From: Flavobacterium sp.
GTDB taxonomy: Bacteria > Bacteroidota > Bacteroidia > Flavobacteriales > Flavobacteriaceae
DNA: 64,000 nucleotides
Reading direction: 5' to 3'
Assembly: GCA_012837155.1 (NCBI GenBank)
Contig: CP051546.1
Coordinates: forward strand, 405,474-469,473
Part shown: piece by piece, positions 47,687-57,215 of the stretch
How the letters are laid out: each line of letters starts with the position of its first letter
How positions within the stretch are numbered: the first letter of the stretch is position 1
Made by a program: the position numbers and the translations under genes
Notes under the pieces: generated by a model
Database searches by the model: none
The model's input: the letters and a program-made list of their open reading frames with translations, nothing else
Told to the model about the DNA's origin: nothing

Positions 47687-49039
47687 TTAATATGCTTTTT
47701 CGTCTCCTTTCAAGAGGTTGTAAATGGTGTTTATTATGATTTTAATATCTAATAGAATAGACCAATTTTCCATGTAAAAAAGATCAAATTTTACTCTATT
47801 GATAATGTCTGCATTAGTTTCTACTTCGCCTCTAAAACCATTAGTTTGGGCAAGTCCGGTGATGCCGGGTTTAATAAAATGACGCGCCATAAATTTATCT
47901 ACTTTCAAGGCATACACGTTGGCAATGCTTACCATGTGTGGTCTAGGACCAACTACGGACATGGTGCCTAATAAAACATTGAAAAATTGTGGCAACTCGT
48001 CAATGCTGGTTTTGCGTATAAATTTACCAACTTTAGTTATTCGAATGTCATTTTTTGATACCAAATCTATATTCGCTTTATCATTTACCGCCATCGATCT
48101 AAATTTGTAACAATTGAATTCTTTGTAATTTAGTCCGTTTCTTTTTTGCACAAAAAACACAGGTCCTTTTGATTCCCATTTTATTATTATTGCCAAAATT
48201 GGTGTAAGCCATGACAATATTCCGATAATTATTGCTAACGAAAAAACAAAATCAAAAACACGTTTAATACTTTTGTTTAAGAATTCGTCTAGCAAAATAT
48301 TCCTTAAAGAAATAACAGGAATATAGTCGTAGTATTCGAATTTTACGCTCCTTGAAAGAATTTGCTTTTCGTTGGGAATAAATTTTAATGTTTTTAAATT
48401 ATTGTCTGCAAAATCTATAATATTACCTATTTGACTGTCGGACAAATCAGATATTGAACAGTATATCTCATCCGTTTTATTTTTTAAAGCAAAGGAAAGG
48501 CATTCCTCTATTCTTTGTTTTTTGTTATCCTCTAGGGTAAATGTTTTAACTAATTTATATCCATAATCTGGGTTTTCGGTAAAAAATAATTTCAAGGGAT
48601 TAATACTTTTATTATTTCCTAACAAAACTACTGTTCTAAAGTTTCCGCCAAATAGCACTCTAAATTTTCTTAGAAAATAATAAATAAAAAGCTTAATCGA
48701 TAAAATAAGGAATAAGGAAATAAAGGCAAACAAGAGCACTTTTTTTTGATTTGCCGCCTCTGAATAAAAGAATTCTAAAACAAGACAAAATAGCGTAAAT
48801 AAAACGCCTTGTTTTAAGGCACAATTCAAAATTGCAATAACCTTTGTATAACGATACACCTCATAAAAACCAAGATGGGCAGCAATAATAAACCAAACAA
48901 GACTTATAAATCCTGAATAATATATTTCATTTGTATGAAACGCAATAATATAATGCGCCAATACGTTGATGATTATTGCATCTATCACGTAGGAAAAAGG
49001 GCGAATATAACCCGAATATCGTCCTGTTTTTGTTTTCAC
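47687..49039 (-). CDS. Polyprenyl glycosylphosphotransferase (WbaP/EpsE-type)
   Basis: A priming enzyme that moves a sugar-1-phosphate to undecaprenyl phosphate, starting capsule or exopolysaccharide synthesis. Four N-terminal membrane helices precede the central CoA-binding-like region and the catalytic C-terminus (NKSIKRVFDFVFSLAIIIGIL, RNGLNYKEFNCYKFRSMAVN, RKTSIDELPQFFNVL, VGPRPHM, KPGITGLAQTNGFRGE). The GTG at 49039 overlaps the UXS stop and gives the sensible N-terminus; the upstream extension is out-of-gene sequence. Confidence 0.9.
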   Translation of the reverse strand: MKTKTGRYSGYIRPFSYVIDAIIINVLAHYIIAFHTNEIYYSGFISLVWFIIAAHLGFYEVYRYTKVIAILNCALKQGVLFTLFCLVLEFFYSEAANQKKVLLFAFISLFLILSIKLFIYYFLRKFRVLFGGNFRTVVLLGNNKSINPLKLFFTENPDYGYKLVKTFTLEDNKKQRIEECLSFALKNKTDEIYCSISDLSDSQIGNIIDFADNNLKTLKFIPNEKQILSRSVKFEYYDYIPVISLRNILLDEFLNKSIKRVFDFVFSLAIIIGILSWLTPILAIIIKWESKGPVFFVQKRNGLNYKEFNCYKFRSMAVNDKANIDLVSKNDIRITKVGKFIRKTSIDELPQFFNVLLGTMSVVGPRPHMVSIANVYALKVDKFMARHFIKPGITGLAQTNGFRGEVETNADIINRVKFDLFYMENWSILLDIKIIINTIYNLLKGDEKAY

Positions 49040-50024
49040 TAATAATTTATATACTTTGAAAAATCTTTGTGTTCCTCTTTCAAAAGTTCCTCCGTTGATA
49101 GCGATTTGAAGTATTCGTAGGTAATTTTCATTCCCTCTTCTCTTGAAACTTTGGCACTCCATCCTAATAATTCCTTTGCTTTTGTAATATCTGGTTGCCG
49201 TTGTAAAGGATCATTTATGGGCAATGGATGGTAAACCACTTTCTGATTTGTTCCTGTAAGTTTTATAATTTCATCAGCAAAATCCTTAATCGTAATCTCG
49301 TCTGGATTTCCAATATTTACGGGATACACATAATCGGAATGCAATAATCTAAAAATGCCTTCTACTTGATCGTCTACATAACAAAAAGAACGTGTTTGCA
49401 TTCCGTCGCCAAAAATTGTCAAATCTTCTCCTCGAAGCGCTTGTCCGATAAAGGCAGGAATAACTCTTCCGTCATTGAGGCGCATTCTAGGGCCGTATGT
49501 ATTAAAAATCCTCACAATTCTAGTTTCTACACCATGAAAAGTATGATAGGCCATCGTGATAGATTCTTGAAATCGCTTGGCTTCGTCATAAACTCCTCTT
49601 GGTCCAATGGTGTTTACGTTTCCATAATATTCTTCTGTTTGAGGATGAACCAACGGATCTCCATACACTTCGGAGGTTGATGCAATAAGGATTCTGGCCT
49701 TTTTTACTCTAGCCAATCCTAATAAATTGTGCGTTCCTAAAGATCCAACCTTCAATGTTTGAATAGGAATTTTTAAGTAATCAATAGGGCTTGCAGGCGA
49801 AGCAAAATGCAGAATATAATCTAAATTTCCTGGAACATGTACAAATTTAGTAATATCGTGATGATAAAATTCGAAGTGCTCCAATTGGAATAAATGCGCT
49901 ATGTTTTTAAATCTCCCGTAATGAGATTATCCATACCAATAACAAAATATCCTTCTTTTATAAAGCGATCACAAAGATGGGATCCTAAAAATCCTGCTGC
50001 GCCTGTAATAAGTATTCTTTTCAT
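49039..50024 (-). CDS. UDP-glucuronate decarboxylase-like NAD epimerase (one frameshift)
   Basis: A short-chain NAD-dependent sugar-nucleotide enzyme, most like UXS (UDP-glucuronate to UDP-xylose). An N-terminal [17 protein letters not shown]-binding loop starts at ATG 50022-50024; one missing A near 49905 breaks the frame before [10 protein letters not shown]. The active-site YDEAKR (YxxxK) follows TIGPRGV, and [12 protein letters not shown] is typical. It is first in the polysaccharide operon, its stop overlapping the next start. Confidence 0.88.
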
Positions 50025-50029
50025 ATTTT

Positions 50030-50476
50030 TTATTTGTCTAATAGTCTTCTGTGATAATTTATTTGTCCCAAATGATACGTTAGATGAGTCGTTAGATGTA
50101 TTAATAAATATTCGACCGACGTTTTTTGGTCAAAAACTAAAATTGGATATTCCTTTTTTAGTTCTTCTTCTGTAATGTTTTTTAGACTTTGTTCAACAAC
50201 TAATATAGTGCTTTCAATTTTATCTGCTAGTTCTTTTTTTGATATATTTTTTAACGAAAATTCAAGTTCTCGATTCCTAATATAATTGGTTTTACCAAAT
50301 ACTGCTCCAATATAGGTGTTTAAATTTCCTATCAAATGCAAACAAAGATTTCCTGCAGAATTAGCAATATTTTCTTCAACTATCCATAGCTTGCTTTCAT
50401 CTTTATACAAATTTATTTCAGCCTTTAACCTTAATAAATCTCTGCTAAAAAGTAATTTTAAAGTGTCTATTAACAT
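50030..50476 (-). CDS. DinB-like (DUF1572) putative metal-binding protein
   Basis: A 148-residue four-helix protein of the DinB superfamily, with histidines at helix positions typical of metal binding ([35 protein letters not shown]). These enzymes often carry thiol-transfer or unknown activities. It lies five bases before the UXS gene on the same strand but in a different functional class. Confidence 0.82.
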   Translation of the reverse strand: MLIDTLKLLFSRDLLRLKAEINLYKDESKLWIVEENIANSAGNLCLHLIGNLNTYIGAVFGKTNYIRNRELEFSLKNISKKELADKIESTILVVEQSLKNITEEELKKEYPILVFDQKTSVEYLLIHLTTHLTYHLGQINYHRRLLDK

Positions 50477-50849
50477 TTAAATACAATTAAAATTTGTTTC
50501 AATATCTTGATGGTAATCAAATACGTGGGTTTCATACCAGCTGTTTCCAATGGATTATTCGATGCATAATTTCACGTCTTGAGGAATGCTTTTTTTAATT
50601 TTAGACGCCTACGAAATGGCTTTTGATAATAATATTCCTTCCATTTCTAAGGACATAAAACCTCAAGCCGATTTGCGAAAGAACTTCAATAAATCTTTAT
50701 TGGTTACAAAAATAGTTTAAAACGATGCATTTTAGTAGCTTTCGCTTTCAGCTTCTAAAAAATTTAGCCACGAATTCACGAATTTTTTTATTTGTAATTT
50801 GTGGCTAAGAGAATGATTGCAAATAGGCATACTTGTAAACGCATTCCTT
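50477..50849. other. Gap with a short coding remnant (50598-50720)
   Basis: About 370 bases. From 50598 an in-frame stretch of 40 codons reads ILDAYEMAFDNNIPSISKDI and runs to a stop at 50718-50720; upstream frames are broken. It looks like the 3' end of a lost gene. I do not recognise it. Confidence 0.4.
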
Positions 50850-52367
50850 TTATAACTTGTTCAATAAGTCCGCAATTGTTCTATCATTGCTCAATCTCGC
50901 CATTTTGTTTTGTCCTCCCAGTTTTCCAATGGATTTCATATACTCCTGAAAACCATTTTTGACCACTTGGGTAATCACTATTTTTCTCAACACTTTCCCA
51001 ACAATCAAATCATCATAATACATATTTTGCTTCCTCATAGCATAATCAAGAGTTTCTGCAAAAACAGTTAAATCTTCTGGCTCATTTTCAAATTCGATAA
51101 ACCATTCGTGATAAGGCAAGCCTTCATTAGGCGTAATTTGTGGCGCAACCGTAAATTCGTTAATGCGAATGGTTGTGCCAATTAGCGCTTCTTGCAAAGC
51201 ACTTTCTACTTCCTTGCCAATCACGTGTTCGCCAAAAGCCGAAATATAATGCTTGATTCTTCCTGAAACTATAACACGATAGGGTTTCAAACTGGTAAAC
51301 TGAACGGTGTCGCCAATATTATACCCCCAAAGTCCAGCATTGGTCGAAATAATCAGCACATAATTTACACCTAATTCGACTTCGCCAAGGGTGTGTCTTT
51401 TTGGATTTACCGTATAAAAAGCATCACTTTTTATAAACTCATAAAAAATTCCAGAATTCAGCAGGAGCAGCATTCCTTTTTCTTTTTGAGAATCTTGGTA
51501 AGCAAAAAATCCTTCCGAAGCTGGAAATAATTCAATGCTATCTACTTTTCGTCCAATGAGGTTTTCAAATTTAGCACGATACGGTTCGTAATTTACACCA
51601 CCGTAAATAAACAAATTGAAATTTTTAAAAATTTCGCCCACAGGTTTAGCCTCGCTCAGTTCGCCTTCGGCTCGGGTTTTTTCTTTTTGATTTAATTTTT
51701 CGAAATACATTTGCACCCAAGAAGGAATCCCAGAAATTACGGTCATATTCTGATCAAAAGTTTCTTCGACAATGGCGTTTACCTTGGTTTCCCAGTCATC
51801 GATGCAATTGGTTTTCCAAGAAGGCATTCGGTTTTTTTGCAAATATTTTGGAACAAAATGCGCCACAATTCCAGACAATCTTCCCAGTTTTATTCCGTTT
51901 TTTTCTTCCAAAATGGGGCTTCCTTGCAAAAAAATCATTTTCCCGTTAACAAAATCGGCTTTTCCGGTCTCGTGAATATAATGCAAAATAGCGTTTCGAG
52001 CGGCTTCAATATGAAAAGGCATCGATTCCTTGGTTAACGGAATGTATTTTGCGCCCGATGTTGTGCCTGAAGTTTTGGCAAAATAAAGCGGTTTGCCTTT
52101 CCAGAGAATGTTCTCTTCGCCTTTTATAACACGATCAATATATGGTTTTAAGGCCTCGTAATCCCGAACAGGAACCTTTTTGGCAAAATCTTCAACTGTT
52201 TTTATTTGGTCAAAATGATGATCAACACCAAACTTTGTATTTTTCGCTTGACGAATTAAATCTTCAAAAACGCTACGTTGCGTTTCTATTGGATTTCTTG
52301 CCCAAAGTTGTGTTTTTTGATAGATTTTTTTGGCAAAAATTTTGGCAAAAAAAGGTTTTAAAGACAT
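50850..52367 (-). CDS. GH3-family acyl-adenylating protein
   Basis: A 505-residue member of the GH3 auxin-responsive-promoter superfamily, an ANL adenylating enzyme. Key blocks are FAKTSGTTSGAKYIPLTKE (nucleotide-binding), NLFIYGGVNYEPYRAKFENLIG, ELFPASEGFFAYQ, and the C-terminal LWGYNIGDTVQFTSLKPYRVIVSGRIKHYISAFGEHVIGKEVE. In plants GH3 enzymes conjugate amino acids to hormones; the bacterial substrate is unknown. It is followed closely by a membrane protein gene upstream on the same strand. Confidence 0.92.
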   Translation of the reverse strand: MSLKPFFAKIFAKKIYQKTQLWARNPIETQRSVFEDLIRQAKNTKFGVDHHFDQIKTVEDFAKKVPVRDYEALKPYIDRVIKGEENILWKGKPLYFAKTSGTTSGAKYIPLTKESMPFHIEAARNAILHYIHETGKADFVNGKMIFLQGSPILEEKNGIKLGRLSGIVAHFVPKYLQKNRMPSWKTNCIDDWETKVNAIVEETFDQNMTVISGIPSWVQMYFEKLNQKEKTRAEGELSEAKPVGEIFKNFNLFIYGGVNYEPYRAKFENLIGRKVDSIELFPASEGFFAYQDSQKEKGMLLLLNSGIFYEFIKSDAFYTVNPKRHTLGEVELGVNYVLIISTNAGLWGYNIGDTVQFTSLKPYRVIVSGRIKHYISAFGEHVIGKEVESALQEALIGTTIRINEFTVAPQITPNEGLPYHEWFIEFENEPEDLTVFAETLDYAMRKQNMYYDDLIVGKVLRKIVITQVVKNGFQEYMKSIGKLGGQNKMARLSNDRTIADLLNKL

Positions 52368-52379
52368 TTAATAGGGGTT

Positions 52380-52889
52380 TTAGTGTTTTTTAGCCTTTCC
52401 ATTTATTGGGTTTTGTTGGGCATTTTTGTCTTCTTTTGCTACTTGATTTCTCAATTCTATTTCTGCTTTTGAAGGCGACAAATCTGCTTTTGAAGGGGCT
52501 TCAATTCCTGTGGCAAGAATAGAATCTTTATTGAACTTTGCATATTCTAATTCGCCTGTCAATACTTTTTGAATCGATTTGATATAGGCTTCATTTTTCT
52601 TTAATGCTGTTGATAACGAATCGGATTTTAAAGCCAGTTCTGTAGCATCTTTTTTCAATTTAGAAGATGAATATCCCGGAATAAACTCGCGCAAAGGAGT
52701 AAAGGCAATTAAATAGGTGGTAAATAAAATTAGCAAAATAGCTCCAAGGGTTACCGTTACAAAAACATTCATCAAATTCAATTTGAAGGAAAAAAGCTCT
52801 TCAAATGTATCTTCATTCAAAATAACCAATCGGTTTTTTGTGAATAATTTATTGCGAAGTTTTCTTCTTTTAAGTCTCTTCTCTGACAT
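52380..52889 (-). CDS. Hypothetical single-helix membrane protein
   Basis: A 169-residue protein: a very basic N-terminus (KRLKRRKLRNKLFTKNR), one transmembrane helix (LNLMNVFVTVTLGAILLILFTTYLIAF), then a Lys/Ser-rich extracytoplasmic coiled region (LKKDATELALKSDSLSTALKKNEAYIKSIQKVL). It resembles the N-terminal half of membrane-bound M23-type peptidases of Flavobacteria but lacks a peptidase domain. It precedes GH3 by 12 bases on the same strand. The function is unknown. Confidence 0.72.
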   Translation of the reverse strand: MSEKRLKRRKLRNKLFTKNRLVILNEDTFEELFSFKLNLMNVFVTVTLGAILLILFTTYLIAFTPLREFIPGYSSSKLKKDATELALKSDSLSTALKKNEAYIKSIQKVLTGELEYAKFNKDSILATGIEAPSKADLSPSKAEIELRNQVAKEDKNAQQNPINGKAKKH

Positions 52890-53045
52890 TTTTTGCGTTT
52901 ATGTTACAAATATAATAATTAATGCCTTGAAATCACTCGCCAATTTTCTTATTGAAATTTATCACAAATAAAAAAATTATCAAAGTTTTAACGCTTTTCA
53001 AATTAAATAACGATTATAAATTAATTTAGGTAAAGTATTTCTATT

Positions 53046-53053
53046 TACCTTTG
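53046..53053 (+). promoter_or_regulatory. Promoter -7 element of tatA
   Basis: TACCTTTG, a perfect TAnnTTTG, 46 bases before the ATG. Confidence 0.6.
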
Positions 53054-53099
53054 TCCTCAAATTTATTACAAATTTGCTTCGGCAATAAAATTTTTAATC

Positions 53100-53276
53100 A
53101 TGGGAAGAATAGGTTTACCAGAAATCCTTGTTATATTAGCAGTTGTTTTATTACTTTTTGGAGGTAAAAAAATTCCAGAATTAATGAAAGGTTTAGGTAG
53201 CGGAATTAAAGAATTCAAAAATGCTGCTAAAGACGACCAACCAGCGGATAAAAAAGCAGATGAAACTAAAGAATAG
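53100..53276 (+). CDS. tatA: Twin-arginine translocase subunit TatA
   Basis: A 58-residue protein. [39 protein letters not shown] is the single N-terminal membrane helix with FGGKKIPEL and the amphipathic helix that forms the protein-conducting unit; a short charged tail follows. It exports folded proteins with twin-arginine signals. Flanked by its own promoter and a terminator; tatC and tatB are not in this window. Confidence 0.94.
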   Translation: MGRIGLPEILVILAVVLLLFGGKKIPELMKGLGSGIKEFKNAAKDDQPADKKADETKE

Positions 53277-53296
53277 ATTTCTTTAAATTTTAACAG

Positions 53297-53344
53297 TAAA
53301 AAATTCCAAACTCTAGGCCATTTCGTTCTAGGGTTTGGAATTTT
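53297..53344. terminator. Bidirectional terminator between tatA and tex
   Basis: AAAATTCCAAAC...CTAG with a complementary CTAG...GTTTGGAATTTT arm, between convergent genes. Confidence 0.85.
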
Positions 53345-53347
53345 CGT

Positions 53348-55471
53348 TTATAGAACCATCGTCAACTGAATACGCTTTCTATCTTCGTCGACCGCAACTA
53401 CTTTTACTGTGACCTGTTGGTGTAATTTGACCACTTCGTTTACATCACTCACAAAACCAGCTTTGAGTTGGGAAATGTGAACCAAGCCACTTTCCTTAGT
53501 TCCAATATCAACAAAACAACCAAAATTGGTAATGTTGTTGACAATTCCGGGTAAAATCATTCCAGTTCGAAGGTCCTTAATCGTTTTTACATTGGGATCA
53601 AATTCGAAAACTTTGGCCGATTTTCTAGGATCCAACCCAGGTTTTTCGAGCTCTTTGATGATGTCTTTTAAGGTTAGTAAACCAATTTCGGGCGTGATGT
53701 AATTTTCCGGTTTTATTAAAGCTGTTTTTTCCTTATTGGCAATTAAATCATGGACAGACAGTTTTAAATCCTTAGCCATTTTCTCAACAATATTGTATGC
53801 TTCGGGGTGCACGGCAGAATTATCTAACGGATTTTTGGCATTCGAAATTCGGATAAATGCCACTCCTTGCTGATACGCTTTTTCGCCCAATCGTGGTACT
53901 TTTTTAAGTTGTTTTCGATCTTCAAAAGGACCATTTTCTGAACGATATTGTACAATATTTTCGGCCAGTTTTTCTCCTATCCCGCTCACATAACTCAGCA
54001 AATGTTTGCTCGCTGTATTGATATTAACGCCTACTGAATTCACGCAGCGAATTACTGTATTGTCCAACTCTTCTTTGAGTTTTGTCTGATCTACATCGTG
54101 TTGGTATTGTCCTACACCAATGGCTTTTGGATCTATTTTTACCAATTCTGCCAAAGGATCTGATAATCGACGACCGATAGAAACCGAACCACGAACCGTC
54201 ACATCAAAATTGGGGAATTCCTCTCGGGCAATTTTCGAAGCGGAATAAACCGAAGCACCAGCTTCTGAAACGATGAAAACTTGAATGGGCTTATCGAAAG
54301 CAATTTTTTTGATAAAAAATTCGGTTTCTCGTGAAGCGGTTCCGTTTCCAATAGAAATGGCATCAATTTGATAGGCATTGACCATCGATTTTATCTTCTT
54401 CATCGCCATGCCTGTTTCGTTTTGTGGCGCGTGCGGATAAATGGTTTCGTTATACAACAAATCGCCTTTTTCGTCCAGACAAACGACCTTGCAACCTGAA
54501 CGAAACCCAGGGTCAATAGCTAAAATTCGCTTTTCGCCCAAAGGCGGTGCGAGCAATAATTGTCCCAAATTTTTAGCAAAAACCTGAATCGAATTAGCGT
54601 CAGCCTTTGCTTTAGCTTCTTGTAAAGCTTCGTTTGAAATCGCTGGATTTAGTAATCTTTTATAAGAATCCTCAATCGCTAATTGTAGGTGTGGCGTACT
54701 TGGACTTTGTTTTTTTAAAACCAATTCGTCAATTATATCATAAGCGTCATCACTATCGACGGCTACTTTATATTTGATAAAACCTTCATTTTCGGCACGA
54801 AGCATTGCCAACAAACGGTGTGAAGGTGCTTTGGTCAGAGGTTCAGACCAATCGAAATAGTGACTGAATTTTTGAGCGTCTTGTTCGTCCTTTTTTGTTT
54901 TTACAACCTTGGTGGCAATGGTGGCTTTTCGCTGAAAAAGTCTTCGCAGCTGCTTACGAACATAAATATTCTCGTTAATCCATTCGGCTATAATGTCTCG
55001 TGCTCCTTGCAAAGCGGCATCTTCATTGATGACAGTATCGTTCAAATAATTGGAAGCCAAGAAATCGACATCCTCGCTATTTTGCGCCATGATGATTTTG
55101 GCCAAGGGTTCCAATCCATTTTCACGAGCGAGATCGGCTTTGGTTTTTTTCTTTTTTTTGAACGGCAAATAAAAATCTTCTAATTCTTGTAAATCGAAGC
55201 TCTGTTGGATTTTCTTGTCCAATTCGGGAGTTAATGCGTTTTGCTCTTCGATTGATTTTAAAACGGCTTCTTTTCGCTTTACGATAACTTCGTATTCTTT
55301 TTGAAGTTTGGCAATTTGTTCGATTTGAACTTCATCCAAATTGCCCGTTTTGTCTTTTCGATAACGGGAAATAAACGGAATCGTGCAATCTTCTTCTAAT
55401 AATTGAACGGTGTTTTGAATGCTTAGAACGGCTGTGTTAACAGACTTGGCGATGAATTGTATGTTGGTCAT
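53348..55471 (-). CDS. tex: RNA-binding transcription accessory protein Tex
   Basis: A 707-residue protein with N-terminal helical domain (TIPFISRYRKDKTGNLDEVQIEQI), YqgF/RNase-H-like core (KRILAIDPGFRSGCKVVCLD), helix-hairpin-helix segments (LLSYVSGIGEKLAENIVQYR, LKKVPRLGEKAYQQGVAFIRI) and a C-terminal S1 domain (GMILPGIVNNITNFGCFVDIGTKESGLVHIS). Tex acts in transcription and RNA metabolism. Intact frame. Confidence 0.94.
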   Translation of the reverse strand: MTNIQFIAKSVNTAVLSIQNTVQLLEEDCTIPFISRYRKDKTGNLDEVQIEQIAKLQKEYEVIVKRKEAVLKSIEEQNALTPELDKKIQQSFDLQELEDFYLPFKKKKKTKADLARENGLEPLAKIIMAQNSEDVDFLASNYLNDTVINEDAALQGARDIIAEWINENIYVRKQLRRLFQRKATIATKVVKTKKDEQDAQKFSHYFDWSEPLTKAPSHRLLAMLRAENEGFIKYKVAVDSDDAYDIIDELVLKKQSPSTPHLQLAIEDSYKRLLNPAISNEALQEAKAKADANSIQVFAKNLGQLLLAPPLGEKRILAIDPGFRSGCKVVCLDEKGDLLYNETIYPHAPQNETGMAMKKIKSMVNAYQIDAISIGNGTASRETEFFIKKIAFDKPIQVFIVSEAGASVYSASKIAREEFPNFDVTVRGSVSIGRRLSDPLAELVKIDPKAIGVGQYQHDVDQTKLKEELDNTVIRCVNSVGVNINTASKHLLSYVSGIGEKLAENIVQYRSENGPFEDRKQLKKVPRLGEKAYQQGVAFIRISNAKNPLDNSAVHPEAYNIVEKMAKDLKLSVHDLIANKEKTALIKPENYITPEIGLLTLKDIIKELEKPGLDPRKSAKVFEFDPNVKTIKDLRTGMILPGIVNNITNFGCFVDIGTKESGLVHISQLKAGFVSDVNEVVKLHQQVTVKVVAVDEDRKRIQLTMVL

Positions 55472-55483
55472 TTTTTGATTTTT

Positions 55484-55528
55484 AGTAAATAATGCGAGAT
55501 TATAGTAAAATCTCGCATTATTTATAAC
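55484..55528. repeat. 45-bp palindromic repeat, left copy (downstream of fic)
   Basis: AGTAAATAATGCGAGATT, then a variable triplet, then AGTAAAATCTCGCATTATTT: the arms AAATAATGCGAGATT / AATCTCGCATTATTT form a 15-bp stem. The same unit recurs upstream of fic with only the loop changed. Confidence 0.85.
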
Positions 55529-56820
55529 TTATATGATTTTATTGTTTTGTTGAAATTTTTAGATCTAATGAAATTATGTTTTATTTTATTAACCTGTATT
55601 TTTTCTAAAAAGCCTAAACGTTCAAGATTATTCAAATCTGCTCTAGCGGTAAAATTTGAAATGCTAAATCTATTTTCTATTTCTTTACTGCTTAGCACTC
55701 TATCTGGATCTTCGCTTAAAATTTTTAATATTTGCGCTTGTCTATCGTTTACATTTGGAATCTTGATAAACTTTGCGGCTTGTATTACCTCTTTTTGTTT
55801 TCTGCCTATGTATTCTTTCAGTCCAATGAATGCCTTTTCCATTGTTTTTAAATGATAAGTAATAAAATAGGTCATATCATTTTGATCTATTTCGGTGTAT
55901 AAAAATGCTTTTTCGTATTGGTTTTTCGTATCTTTAATAATCGTCGATATCGTAAGATATTCCGTTAACCAATACCCTTTTTTTAACATATACCAATAAA
56001 ACAATGCTCTTGCGGTTCGACCATTACCGTCGCTAAAGGGGTGTATCCATCCTATCATAAAATGTATAATAATTCCTTTTATAATTGGATGTATAAATAC
56101 TTTTTGTTCGTTGTTAAAAAAATCACATAATTCATTTATCAAACCTTCAATTTCTTGATTATTTGGCGGAGTATGAACCACTTCGCTATTCGAATAATTT
56201 ACCACATAAATCTCGTTATTTTCTCTAAAAACACCCTCCTCTTGCTTGTTTTCTAAGGTGTCATTTGAAATAAGATTATGGATATAAAGTAACTTTTCTG
56301 GGGTTAAATCATCTGATTTATGTTGAACAATATGTTTCATCGTAACAAAATTATTCATGATCATTTGTTCGGATTTGCTTTTAGGCTTCAGCTCTTTCTG
56401 AATCATTTCTTTGGCCTTTTTTCGAGTCGTGTTGGCGCCTTCCATTTGACTACTCGAAATAGCTTCCTCCATAATAGAGCTTATCATAAACTTTGTCTTG
56501 TCAGTCTCGGCAATACCAATATTACTCCCAAGGTTTCCACCAATATTCAAATCACAATAATGCAGTAGTTGTTGTATAAAATCAGTAAAAACAAACTGAA
56601 AAGTATTATTTCCAAAAGGTACAGATTGAGAATTTAAAGTTCTAGCCAATTTTATAGCACTCCAATATTCTTGAGGACTAGCAATTTTTGCTCTATATTT
56701 TATTTTATCCCAATATAAATAAGCATCATTTATTTCCTTTAATTCCCCATTATCTCGCAATTGGGTATATAATGCAAACGTTTTTTCATCATATTTAAAT
56801 GCTGGTGGCGACTCTATCAT
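55522..56820 (-). CDS. Fic-family adenylyltransferase with winged-helix C-terminus
   Basis: A 432-residue Fic protein (AMP- or other nucleotide transfer). The active-site loop HPFSDGNGRTAR lies at residues 260-271. Upstream, SSQMEG at 123-128 fits the (S/T)xxxE(G/N) inhibitory motif, so this is a self-inhibited class II Fic. The C-terminal ~60 residues (LSSKEIENRFSISNFTARADLNNLERLGFLEKIQ) form a winged helix that may bind DNA. The gene is bounded on both sides by a 45-bp palindromic repeat. Its target is unknown. Confidence 0.88.
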   Translation of the reverse strand: MIESPPAFKYDEKTFALYTQLRDNGELKEINDAYLYWDKIKYRAKIASPQEYWSAIKLARTLNSQSVPFGNNTFQFVFTDFIQQLLHYCDLNIGGNLGSNIGIAETDKTKFMISSIMEEAISSSQMEGANTTRKKAKEMIQKELKPKSKSEQMIMNNFVTMKHIVQHKSDDLTPEKLLYIHNLISNDTLENKQEEGVFRENNEIYVVNYSNSEVVHTPPNNQEIEGLINELCDFFNNEQKVFIHPIIKGIIIHFMIGWIHPFSDGNGRTARALFYWYMLKKGYWLTEYLTISTIIKDTKNQYEKAFLYTEIDQNDMTYFITYHLKTMEKAFIGLKEYIGRKQKEVIQAAKFIKIPNVNDRQAQILKILSEDPDRVLSSKEIENRFSISNFTARADLNNLERLGFLEKIQVNKIKHNFIRSKNFNKTIKSYKL

Positions 56821-56843
56821 AAAAGTATTTTTTTTGCTAAAGT

Positions 56844-56888
56844 AGTAAATAATGCGAGATTCTCGTAAAATCTCGCATTATTTATAAG
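56844..56888. repeat. 45-bp palindromic repeat, right copy (upstream of fic)
   Basis: The same 45-bp unit as at 55484-55528, differing only at three loop positions (CTC for ATA). It lies 24 bases upstream of the fic start, where it could act as an operator for the winged-helix domain. Confidence 0.85.
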
Positions 56889-57071
56889 TTTATAAATTTT
56901 TGCTTTTAAAATTTATACCAAATCGAATTAAATCAGTAGTTCAATAGTTATTTTCTAGGGTATTTTTAGGACTAAATAACAATTCATTTACACATCTGAT
57001 TACTCAAATAAATTAGGTTCTATTTTTTAACAAAAAAAGTAAAGAATAATTTGCAATTCAATTTGGTTTCA

Positions 57072-57079
57072 TACCTTTG
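57072..57079 (+). promoter_or_regulatory. Promoter of the metK leader
   Basis: TACCTTTG -7 element with TTTG at 57050-57053 as -33 element, spaced 18 bases. Confidence 0.65.
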
Positions 57080-57092
57080 CTCCCAAATCCTA

Positions 57093-57151
57093 GAGGAAAA
57101 ATTTGAACTGATTGCAACCTCGTTAAAAAAATGCTAAAGCAGAAATCCTCC
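57093..57151 (+). promoter_or_regulatory. SAM-II riboswitch of metK
   Basis: P1 stem GAGG / CCTC encloses a loop with ATTTGAACTGATTGCAA, followed by GTTAAA...ATGCTAAAGCAG. These are the conserved SAM-II elements (ATTTxAAC, ATTGCAA, GCTAAA), and CTG/CAG can form the pseudoknot. High SAM would sequester the start region and lower metK expression. The class is known from Bacteroidota; the call rests on motif match. Confidence 0.78.
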
Positions 57152-57215
57152 TTTAGTTTTTACTGGCAATCTTTCCTTATTTTTTTTCGAATTAATTTAA
57201 AAAATAATTTTAATT

